A stretch of DNA of 13,009 nt from JAVBKX01 sp031553835. Its GTDB lineage: Bacteria; Bacteroidota; Bacteroidia; Bacteroidales; Azobacteroidaceae. The notes beneath the pieces were generated by a model. That model saw only the letters and a program-made list of their open reading frames with translations, was not told the DNA's origin and did not search any database. The position numbers and the translations under genes are program-made. Each line of letters begins with the position of its first letter. Within the stretch, counting starts at the first letter, position 1. The DNA lies in the NCBI GenBank assembly GCA_031553835.1, contig JAVBKX010000032.1, forward strand, positions 1-13,009, read 5' to 3'. Shown one piece after another: positions 1 to 8,037 of the stretch.

Positions 1-74
1 GTAGGCCCCATTCTCTTTCTGTCGTTGATGAAAAATAGGTTAGTGGCCGGAAATAAATGTATATATTACTGGAT

Positions 75-102
75 AATTGAGAACGTAGAATTGAGAATTA
101 AA
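75..102 (+). repeat. Tandem AATTGAGAA motif upstream of the CapA gene
   Basis: AATTGAGAA occurs at 75-83 and again inside AATTGAGAATTAAA at 89-102, which ends 8 bases before the ATG at 111. The same 14-base string occurs twice, in the same orientation, ahead of the lipoprotein gene that starts at 7993. Its complement ATTCTCAATTC lies at 153-163 in the signal-peptide codons and gives an 11-bp perfect inverted repeat with 88-98. No consensus -33/-7 promoter is evident in bases 1-110, and no gene ends there. Whether the motif is a leader element or a low-complexity dispersed repeat cannot be decided from this window. Confidence 0.55.
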
Positions 103-110
103 AAAACGAC

Positions 111-1262
111 ATGAAGACTATATTTTCTATAAAAACATTACTTGTATTCTCCATTCTCAATTCATCACTCTCCACACTCCACTCCCAAGAGCTAACCCTC
201 CTCTTTGCCGGAGATGCCATGCAACACAAAATACAATTGGAAAATGCCAAACAAGGCAACCAGTACGACTATTCTTCCTATTTTCGGCATATTCAGGATG
301 AAATTTCGGCTGCCGACTTAGCCATTGTCAATTTAGAAGTTACATTGGGAGGAAAACCTTACACCGGTTACCCGATGTTCAGCGCGCCCGACGCTTATGC
401 AATCGCCTTGAAAAAAGCTGGTTTTGATGTTTTCCTCACAGCCAACAACCATTGTTTAGACCGGTTCTCCAAAGGATTGGAACGAACGATTAATGTATTG
501 GATTCGTTGAATGTCATTCACACCGGCACATTCAAAAACAGCATTGATCACAACCAGCAATATCCGAAAATGATTACCAAAAATGGCATCCGGTTGGCAT
601 TATTGAATTACACTTACGATACCAATGGATATAATCCGGTACTGCCCAATATCGTCAACTACATCGATGACAAGCTGATGCTGAAAGATGTGGCCGAAGC
701 CAAAGAATTAAACGCAGACTTCATCATTGTCGCCATACATTGGGGCGAAGAATATAAATTGAGACAAAACAAAGAGCAGGAACGTTTGGCTAAATTACTG
801 ACCGATGCCGGAGTAGATCTGGTTATCGGCGGACATCCTCATGTTGTTCAACCGACCATTGTTTCCAAAAACGAAGACGGTTCCATCCGAAACATTGTGG
901 TATATTCACTTGGCAATTTCATTTCCGGAATGAGAGCCGCCAATACTTACGGAGGACAATTATTCAAAGTAGTACTATCTAAAGAGCAATACCATAAACG
1001 GATTAAAGATTGCACCTACAGTCTCATCTACGTCAACAAACCGGTAGTAGATGGAAAAATACAGATGGAAGCATTGCCGGTACCCATCGAAATCCCATCA
1101 ACAGAAGGAACAAATCTCGAAGTCAATTACAAAGAAATGGAATTATTTGCCCGTACCACACGAGAACTTTTCAAAACATATAATCAACATATTGAGGAGA
1201 ATAGCTTTCAGCTATCCACTTATCGGAAAAATTATTTTCCGGCATCTATTTGGAATATGTAA
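111..1262 (+). CDS. CapA/YwtB-family (PGA_cap) metallophosphatase-like secreted protein
   Basis: This 383-residue protein matches the PGA_cap family, a metallophosphoesterase fold named after the CapA protein of poly-gamma-glutamate capsule synthesis; its real substrate in Bacteroidota is unknown. An N-terminal hydrophobic segment (about residues 4-24, basic start MKTIFSIK) with likely cleavage near LHSQE indicates export. Family motifs appear in order: FAGDAM (D35), NLEVTL (E76), TANNHCLD (N112, N113, H114, D117), AIHWGEEY (H210), GGHPHVVQ (H242, H244) and YSLGNF (N269). These Asp, Asn and His residues are the expected metal and active-site positions. The length is near the family norm. The ATG at 111 is chosen because it gives a complete signal peptide. 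No other capsule genes are visible. The stop codon lies inside the promoter of the following tRNA. Confidence 0.88.
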   Translation: MKTIFSIKTLLVFSILNSSLSTLHSQELTLLFAGDAMQHKIQLENAKQGNQYDYSSYFRHIQDEISAADLAIVNLEVTLGGKPYTGYPMFSAPDAYAIALKKAGFDVFLTANNHCLDRFSKGLERTINVLDSLNVIHTGTFKNSIDHNQQYPKMITKNGIRLALLNYTYDTNGYNPVLPNIVNYIDDKLMLKDVAEAKELNADFIIVAIHWGEEYKLRQNKEQERLAKLLTDAGVDLVIGGHPHVVQPTIVSKNEDGSIRNIVVYSLGNFISGMRAANTYGGQLFKVVLSKEQYHKRIKDCTYSLIYVNKPVVDGKIQMEALPVPIEIPSTEGTNLEVNYKEMELFARTTRELFKTYNQHIEENSFQLSTYRKNYFPASIWNM

Positions 1263-1279
1263 AGAAAATTGTATCTTTG
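1249..1279 (+). promoter_or_regulatory. Consensus Bacteroides-type promoter for tRNA-His
   Basis: TTTG at 1249-1252 and TATCTTTG at 1272-1279 are separated by exactly 19 bases. This matches the Bacteroidota primary sigma factor consensus TTTG-N19-TAnnTTTG without a mismatch. The mature tRNA begins 18 bases after the -7 box. The -33 box lies within the last codons of the CapA gene, so the tRNA has its own promoter embedded in the upstream coding sequence. Confidence 0.85.
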
Positions 1280-1296
1280 CACCGCAAAAGCAAGAT

Positions 1297-1374
1297 GGTG
1301 GTTGTAGCTCAGCTGGTTAGAGCATCAGATTGTGGTTCTGAGGGTCGTCGGTTCGAACCCGATCATCCACCCCA
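1297..1374 (+). tRNA. tRNA-His (anticodon GTG), CCA encoded
   Basis: The cloverleaf folds fully by eye: acceptor 1298-1304 with 1364-1370, D stem GCTC/GAGC, anticodon stem TCAGA/TCTGA with GTG at 1332-1334, and a T arm with TTCGAAC. An extra G at 1297 opposite C1371 gives the G-1:C73 pair that identifies tRNA-His, and CCA is encoded at 1372-1374. One oddity is a T-T mismatch at the fifth acceptor pair (1302 with 1366), where a G-U or Watson-Crick pair would be expected. All other stems are intact, so the gene is probably functional. Confidence 0.96.
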
Positions 1375-1380
1375 AAGAAA

Positions 1381-1410
1381 AAGCATCCTAAACAACAGGG
1401 TGCTTTTTTT
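1381..1410 (+). terminator. Rho-independent terminator after tRNA-His
   Basis: AAGCATCCT (1381-1389) pairs with AGGGTGCTT (1397-1405) with one G-U wobble and a seven-base loop. A T run (1404-1410) follows directly, and the stem is preceded by As. It starts six bases after the encoded CCA, so the tRNA is most likely a single-gene transcript. Confidence 0.88.
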
Positions 1411-1524
1411 GCATTTATAAGCAAAATCTAATCGCAAACAATAAAAATTTAACATTGCACAAGGAAAATTGAAGCTTACTTTTACTATATTTACTTCCAA
1501 TTTTTAACTTCATTTACTAATATA

Positions 1525-3369
<1,845 letters not shown>

Positions 3370-3384
3370 ACATATAAAAATAAA

Positions 3385-4155
3385 ATGATTATTATGAACA
3401 AAAAAAAATGGAGTAGTCTTCTGGCGGCATTATTACTTACCTGCGGAGGATTTGCGGCTCAGCCGAAAACGATTTACTCAGATTTTCTGGAAAAAGAATT
3501 TACCTCTTCATCAGGACAAAAGCTGCCATACAGAATCTTGTATCCTGAAAATTTTGATGCTTCTAAAAAATATCCATTAGTATTATTTTTGCATGGAGCC
3601 GGCGAAAGAGGTACCGACAACAACGCTCAACTTAAACATGGCGGAGCGATGTTTACCAACCCCATCAACCGGCAAAAATATCCTTGCATTGCCATTTTTC
3701 CCCAATGTCCTTCGGAACTTTGGTGGGCCGGACGCATTAATTCTCCGCAAGAAACCGAAGCCGGAAAAGCGGCCAAAGAATTACTCGATAATTTTCTCTC
3801 TGATAAGAATGTCGATTTAAAACGGATTTACATCATGGGAATTTCCATGGGAGGCCGGGCAACATTTTACATGATTGAAAATTTTCCTGAAATATTTGCT
3901 GCCGCTATACCCATCTGCGGATGGCCTGACGCAGCAAAATTGCACAATGCCGCCGGGAAAGTAAAAGTCAGAATTTTTCATGGAGATGCTGATCCGGTCG
4001 TTCCGGTAGAAGGTTCGCGACAAGCGTACACCATCTTAAAAGAAGCAAAAGGTAAAGTGGAATACATTGAATATCCTGCCGTAGAACACAACAGCTGGGA
4101 CTATGCTTTCCGGGAAAAAGATTTCTTTAGCTGGCTGTTTTCTCAATCCAAATAA
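3385..4155 (+). CDS. Secreted alpha/beta hydrolase (PHB depolymerase/dienelactone-hydrolase-like esterase)
   Basis: This is a 256-residue serine hydrolase of the exported prolyl-oligopeptidase/esterase type found in many Bacteroidota. A signal peptide is clear: basic MNKKKWSS, a hydrophobic core LLAALLLT, and likely cleavage after GGFAA. LFLHGAGERG (68-76) is the oxyanion-hole motif. GISMGG gives the nucleophile Ser154, HGDADPVVP supplies the probable acid Asp203, and VEHNSWDYAF the His235, so the triad is complete. Substrate is unknown; related proteins act on acetyl or feruloyl esters of plant polysaccharides or on small esters. Two ATGs compete, 3385 and 3394. The second gives the more typical signal peptide start (MNKKKW) and may be the real one. 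It lies 15 bases behind glmS with no terminator between them. Confidence 0.85.
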   Translation: MIIMNKKKWSSLLAALLLTCGGFAAQPKTIYSDFLEKEFTSSSGQKLPYRILYPENFDASKKYPLVLFLHGAGERGTDNNAQLKHGGAMFTNPINRQKYPCIAIFPQCPSELWWAGRINSPQETEAGKAAKELLDNFLSDKNVDLKRIYIMGISMGGRATFYMIENFPEIFAAAIPICGWPDAAKLHNAAGKVKVRIFHGDADPVVPVEGSRQAYTILKEAKGKVEYIEYPAVEHNSWDYAFREKDFFSWLFSQSK

Positions 4156-4193
4156 GCGAAGAAAGGCAAACTACAATCCAGACGAAAGCAATG

Positions 4194-4225
4194 AACGGCA
4201 AACAGGATATATCCCGTTTGCCGTT
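4194..4225. terminator. Intergenic hairpin between convergent genes, probable bidirectional terminator
   Basis: AACGGCAAAC (4194-4203) pairs perfectly with GTTTGCCGTT (4216-4225). Inside, GGATATATCC (4205-4214) is itself a palindrome, so the stem continues after one A-C mismatch. It lies 38 bases after the hydrolase stop and 28 bases after the EF-G stop on the other strand. Neither side has a clear T run, so it is not a textbook intrinsic terminator. Its position between convergent genes favours a role in 3'-end formation. Confidence 0.6.
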
Positions 4226-4253
4226 CTCACTTCGAGCGTCTATAATCAAATAC

Positions 4254-6413
4254 CTATTCGGAATCTTGTTGAGCAGCTTCGTATTCTTTCAATAATTTAT
4301 CCTGTACATCAGCAGGCACTAATTCATATCCGGAGAATTTCATCGTAAATGAAGCGCGGCCTCCTGCAATAGAACTCAATGAGGTAGAATAGTTCCCCAT
4401 TTCTTTCAATGGTACTTTAGCATTTAATTTTTCATAACCTTTTTCAGAAGACATACCCATAATCATAGCACGCCGTCCCTGCAAATCACCCATTACATCG
4501 CCCATACAATCGGCAGGAAGCGAAACTTCCACATCATAAATAGGCTCAAGGATTTTTGGTCCGGCATTTTTGAACGCCTGGCTGAATGCATTCCGTCCGG
4601 CCAACATAAATGAGATTTCATTGGAATCAACCGGGTGCATTTTTCCGTCGTAAACGATAACACGTACATCGCGGGCATAAGAACCTGTCAACGGCCCTTG
4701 TTCCATTCGTCCCATAATTCCCTTGAGAATAGCCGGAAGAAAACGGGCATCGATAGAACCTCCCACAATACTGTTTACAAAAACGAGCTTACCTCCCCAA
4801 TCCAATGGGACTTCCTGCACATCGCGTGCTTGAATTTTGAATTCCTGCCCATTAAATTTATACATTTCGGGCATGGGCATTCCTTCCTGATACGGTTCAA
4901 CGATCAAATGTACTTCGCCAAACTGGCCGGCGCCTCCCGATTGTTTTTTGTGACGGTAATCGGCACGGGATTGTTTGGTAATCGTTTCCCTGTATGGAAT
5001 TTTCGGTTCAAGGAACTCAATTGGAAGTTTATCATTATTTTCAACTCTCCACTTCAACGTTTTCAAATGGAATTCTCCTTGTCCCGAAAGAATAATTTGT
5101 TTCAATTCTTTCGATTGCTCCACTACCCAGGTTGGATCTTCCGCGCGCATCCGGTAAAGGATCTCCATCAGTTTTTCGGTATCAGCTTCATTGGCAGCCT
5201 TGATTGCGCGACGATATTTTGAATTCGGATATTTAATAAAATCAAAACGATTATCGGTACCTTTTCCATTCAACGTATTTCCGGTATTCACATCTTTCAG
5301 TTTCACAGTCGCGCCAATATCTCCGGCCTGCAATTCATCGACTTCCATACGCGTTTGCCCGGCAACAACAAACAATTGAGCAATCCGCTCTTTAGAACCT
5401 CTGTCTTCGTTTAACAAATCATCTCCCGACTTAATCGTTCCCGACATTACTTTAAAATAAGAAACACGGCCGATATGTGGCTCTACCGTGGTTTTGAAAA
5501 TATAAACACTGGCTGGTCCCACCGGATTCGGCTCTATTTCTTTACCTTCGGTATTGACATATTTTGGCATTTCTTTGATAGGCGGAACTACATTTCCTAA
5601 AAATTCCATGGTACGGCGTACGCACATATCCCGTTCGGCACAAACACAGAAAACAGGAAACATTCCTCTTGAGATCAAACCTTTACGAATACCTTCGCGC
5701 ATTTCATCTTCACTCAGACTACCCTGGTCGAAAAATTTTTCCATTAAACTTTCATCATTTTCTGCAGCTGCTTCTACCAGAGTCTGATGCATTTCCTCGG
5801 CTTTCGTTTTCTCCGAATCAGGGATTTCCAATACTTCGGGTACGCCACCTTCGGGTTTCCACTTGTACATTTTCATTTTCAACACATCCACCACAGCATT
5901 GAATGAAGCGCCGCATGTAATCGGATATTGAATCGGAACAACCCGGCTACCGTATGTTTCTTTCAATTGGTTCAGAATATTATCAAAATCGCATTTTTCA
6001 TGATCCAATTGGTTTACAATAAAAATAACCGGTTTACGTAGTTGTTCGGTATAGCGAAACATGTTGACAGTCCCCACTTCAATTCCATATTGACCATTGA
6101 TCACCATCAAAGCCGTATCGGTTACATTCAACGCAGAAACTGCGCCCCCGACAAAATCATCCGAGCCCGGGCAATCGATAAAATTCAGTTTCCGTCCCAT
6201 CCATTCTACACTGAATACAGTGGAAAATACGGAGTAACCATAATCTTTTTCTACTGGAAAATAATCGCAAACCGTATTTTTTCCGTCGATTGTACCTCTG
6301 CGTTTTATAACTCCACTCTCGAAAAGCATAGCTTCTGCGAGAGTGGTTTTCCCGGAACCGGAACTACCGATAATAGCGATATTCCGAATGTCATTTGTTG
6401 GATAAATCTTCAT
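4254..6413 (-). CDS. EF-G paralogue with degenerate GTPase motifs (EF-G2-like)
   Basis: This 719-residue protein has full EF-G architecture but is not canonical FusA. The G domain differs at the key motifs. G1 is GSSGSGKT (16-23) instead of AHxDAGKT. Switch I reads DYGYSV, with Ser61 where RGITI has Thr. G3 is DCPGSDDF (80-87), so Ser84 replaces the catalytic His of DTPGH. G4 is NQLD (134-137) rather than NKxD. Domains II-V look intact. The domain IV part keeps SGGAGQFGEVHL and MHPVDSNE, with His593 at the position of the tip-loop His583 of E. coli EF-G. The length and pattern fit the EF-G2 of Bacteroides thetaiotaomicron, reported to support translocation without GTP hydrolysis and to be controlled by the regulator Cur. 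Equivalence is inferred from motifs. The gene stands alone, 150 bases behind the sugar kinase. An alternative is a ribosome-protection-like factor, which is less likely. Confidence 0.88.
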   Translation of the reverse strand: MKIYPTNDIRNIAIIGSSGSGKTTLAEAMLFESGVIKRRGTIDGKNTVCDYFPVEKDYGYSVFSTVFSVEWMGRKLNFIDCPGSDDFVGGAVSALNVTDTALMVINGQYGIEVGTVNMFRYTEQLRKPVIFIVNQLDHEKCDFDNILNQLKETYGSRVVPIQYPITCGASFNAVVDVLKMKMYKWKPEGGVPEVLEIPDSEKTKAEEMHQTLVEAAAENDESLMEKFFDQGSLSEDEMREGIRKGLISRGMFPVFCVCAERDMCVRRTMEFLGNVVPPIKEMPKYVNTEGKEIEPNPVGPASVYIFKTTVEPHIGRVSYFKVMSGTIKSGDDLLNEDRGSKERIAQLFVVAGQTRMEVDELQAGDIGATVKLKDVNTGNTLNGKGTDNRFDFIKYPNSKYRRAIKAANEADTEKLMEILYRMRAEDPTWVVEQSKELKQIILSGQGEFHLKTLKWRVENNDKLPIEFLEPKIPYRETITKQSRADYRHKKQSGGAGQFGEVHLIVEPYQEGMPMPEMYKFNGQEFKIQARDVQEVPLDWGGKLVFVNSIVGGSIDARFLPAILKGIMGRMEQGPLTGSYARDVRVIVYDGKMHPVDSNEISFMLAGRNAFSQAFKNAGPKILEPIYDVEVSLPADCMGDVMGDLQGRRAMIMGMSSEKGYEKLNAKVPLKEMGNYSTSLSSIAGGRASFTMKFSGYELVPADVQDKLLKEYEAAQQDSE

Positions 6414-6498
6414 GATATCAAGTTTTTAAATAAGTAAACAATAAAAATTGCGTATTTTTCAGATAAGGGCGCAAATTAGAAAATAACTGCCGAACAAC

Positions 6499-6506
6499 CA
6501 AAGATA
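6499..6506 (-). promoter_or_regulatory. Candidate -7 box of the EF-G paralogue
   Basis: On the minus strand this reads TATCTTTG, a perfect match to the Bacteroidota -7 consensus TAnnTTTG. The start codon lies 85 bases downstream, giving a long untranslated leader. The 19-base spacing position upstream does not hold TTTG; it falls inside the 25-bp near-palindrome at 6513-6537. A good -7 without a -33 is what an activator-dependent promoter would show, but this is inference. Confidence 0.5.
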
Positions 6507-6512
6507 ATGACA

Positions 6513-6537
6513 TGCTATAAAACAGTGTTGTACAGCA
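6513..6537. promoter_or_regulatory. 25-bp near-palindrome, candidate operator
   Basis: The arms TGCTATAAAACA (6513-6524) and TGTTGTACAGCA (6526-6537) are complementary at 10 of 12 positions around a single central G. The site lies 6 bases upstream of the candidate -7 box of the EF-G paralogue and 26 bases after the stop of the kinase gene. No T run follows on the minus strand, so a terminator for the kinase operon is less convincing than a protein-binding site. The size would suit a dimeric regulator such as a CRP/FNR-family protein. No match to a known consensus is claimed. Confidence 0.45.
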
Positions 6538-6563
6538 GGAAAAAGCGCAAAAATCAGGAAATT

Positions 6564-7403
6564 CTATTGATGATACTCCAACAATCCGGGCATTGGACTT
6601 TGCTGTATATCAGCCGGATAAATACCATTTGCGATGCAAACATCTTGTAAAATATCAGCAAAATACCAGGCTACAGAACCAGAAAAATAAACAGGATAAG
6701 AACAATAATCGTATTGTTTCACATTGCGATTGATAAAACTGACCAGTGAATTGAATACTAATTTATACAATAACGGCTCGTCTAAATGTTCAGAGATAAA
6801 CCGTGTAAATTGAGCCAGATAACGATTAGGAAACGTTTTCCGGTACACATTTTCCATAATTTCGGAAGGAGAAGTGTGGTAATATTCCATAAATGCATCA
6901 TACAAAAATGCCGGATATTGGTTTTTAAGCAAATTGCCGATAAATAATTTTCCAATTGTTGCGCCGCTCCCTTCATCTCCCAAAATAAATCCTAAAGGAG
7001 ATACATTTTTGACAATTTTCTCGCCGTCATATAAACACGTATTCGAACCGGTACCCAAAATACAGGCGATTCCGGGTTCCTTTCCACACGCGGCTCTGGC
7101 TACGGCCAATAAATCGGTATGCACTTCAATCGAAGGAGCTTTTAATTGCGCAAATAAAGCTTGCCTTACAATTGCAATCTTATCGGGAAATGCACAACCG
7201 GCGCTATAGAAATGAATTTCAGCAATAGCTGTATTTTGCAAACGAGGCAATAGATCCCGTTGCAAAATCGTTTCAATTTCTTCTTGTGTTTGGTAAAACG
7301 GGTTGATGCCGGAAGTTATAACCCGTTGCAGTTCGTTTCCCCCGGATGCCAGCACCCAGGGGCAATTAGTAGAACCACTATCCGCAATTAATTTAAAAAT
7401 CAC
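6564..7403 (-). CDS. BadF/BadG/BcrA/BcrD-type ATPase, N-acetylglucosamine kinase-like
   Basis: This 279-residue protein has the ASKHA (actin/hexokinase) fold of the N-acetylglucosamine kinase-like branch. Phosphate-1 motif: ADSGSTNCPW (7-16). Candidate catalytic Asp97 lies in HTDLLAVARA. Phosphate-2 motif: LGTGSNTCLYDG (116-127). The family signature LGDEGSGATIGK spans 141-152, and a likely adenosine loop, SGSVAW, is at 241-246. It probably phosphorylates an amino sugar for recycling; the exact substrate is inferred. The only reasonable start is GTG at 7403, which overlaps the stop of the lipoprotein gene as GTGA and places the phosphate-1 motif at the usual distance from the N terminus. The overlap argues for translational coupling. 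glmS is in the window but on the other strand and not part of this operon. Confidence 0.82.
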   Translation of the reverse strand: MIFKLIADSGSTNCPWVLASGGNELQRVITSGINPFYQTQEEIETILQRDLLPRLQNTAIAEIHFYSAGCAFPDKIAIVRQALFAQLKAPSIEVHTDLLAVARAACGKEPGIACILGTGSNTCLYDGEKIVKNVSPLGFILGDEGSGATIGKLFIGNLLKNQYPAFLYDAFMEYYHTSPSEIMENVYRKTFPNRYLAQFTRFISEHLDEPLLYKLVFNSLVSFINRNVKQYDYCSYPVYFSGSVAWYFADILQDVCIANGIYPADIQQSPMPGLLEYHQ

Positions 7404-7993
7404 TTGGCATTGAGAGTGAAAGATACCGGAATGTAAGCCGGGCTATTCAAGGTTTGTCCACCTATTAATAAGGTCGGTTTCAATTTAAAAGTTACTTTAC
7501 TTGAATTATTTCCTATTCCGGCAAAATTAAATGCTAAATTTTTAATCGCATCGGCAGATTGTCCGCTCATTACTTTTTTCAAATCAAATCCCATGGTAAC
7601 TGGCAATTGAGCTTTTTGTCCCGTAGCAATTTGCAACTTAGAATCGACAGAACCCGTGGTCATTTCAACACCGTCAATTTCCAATATATATTGTAATCCA
7701 TTGAGCAACGCCGTTTGATAACCGGGATTGGTGACATCCAAATTTAATGTAAACTGCATGGGCAAACTACCTTTGGGTGATGAAAAAGCAGTAAGCAGAT
7801 TAGCGGCAGTCAATGGATTCAACGAAGACAAGCTGCTCATATTCTGCAAATTAACGCCAGCCACGGTTAAACCCGATATCGAATTATAGGCATACTTACA
7901 TTGTGTCAGACTATAAGTGCCCGCCAATTGTTGCGCCACATCGCAAGAAACCATGGCTACAACCAAACTCACTAATACTAAAATTTTTTTCAT
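7400..7993 (-). CDS. Small lipoprotein with LEA2-like domain features
   Basis: This 197-residue exported protein starts MKKILVLVSLVVAMVSC, a lipoprotein signal with acylated Cys17; Met at -3 is slightly unusual. The mature part begins DVAQQ, without an obvious acidic surface-export signal of the Bacteroidota type, so a periplasm-facing location is likely. The body has the look of LEA type 2 proteins. There is a segment like NSISGLTVAGVNLQNM; a stretch of beta strands containing LNLDVTNPGYQTALLNGLQY follows, where LEA2 domains carry a VxNPN motif; then comes IDGVEMTTGSV. The assignment rests on pattern memory and needs a profile search. It sits 37 bases after the Smr gene and overlaps the kinase start, so it is the middle gene of a probable three-gene operon. 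Function unknown. Confidence 0.75.
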   Translation of the reverse strand: MKKILVLVSLVVAMVSCDVAQQLAGTYSLTQCKYAYNSISGLTVAGVNLQNMSSLSSLNPLTAANLLTAFSSPKGSLPMQFTLNLDVTNPGYQTALLNGLQYILEIDGVEMTTGSVDSKLQIATGQKAQLPVTMGFDLKKVMSGQSADAIKNLAFNFAGIGNNSSKVTFKLKPTLLIGGQTLNSPAYIPVSFTLNAK

Positions 7994-8003
7994 TGTAAAA
8001 TTC

Positions 8004-8037
8004 TTTAATTCTCAATTTGTAAATTTAATTCTCAATT
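8004..8037 (-). repeat. Two copies of AATTGAGAATTAAA upstream of the lipoprotein gene
   Basis: Read on the minus strand, AATTGAGAATTAAA occurs at 8037-8024 and 8017-8004, a 20-base period. The downstream copy ends 10 bases before the ATG at 7993. The upstream copy contains the TGA stop (8034-8032) of the preceding Smr gene. The same 14 bases precede the CapA gene at 89-102 in the same orientation and at a similar distance from the start codon. Confidence 0.6.

Noticed and set aside
1420..1524. Possible glmS ribozyme upstream of glmS
   Set aside because: The leader is short and AT-rich with no recognisable ribozyme core, and the glmS ribozyme is known mainly from Firmicutes-type bacteria.
3385..4155. 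Lipoprotein reading of the hydrolase (Cys20 in LLLTCGG)
   Set aside because: Thr at the -1 position does not suit a lipobox, and a standard signal-peptidase I site after GFAA is available.
4635..5222. 195-codon plus-strand open frame
   Set aside because: It lies fully antisense to the EF-G paralogue and its translation has no protein-like motif; it is a shadow of the real gene.
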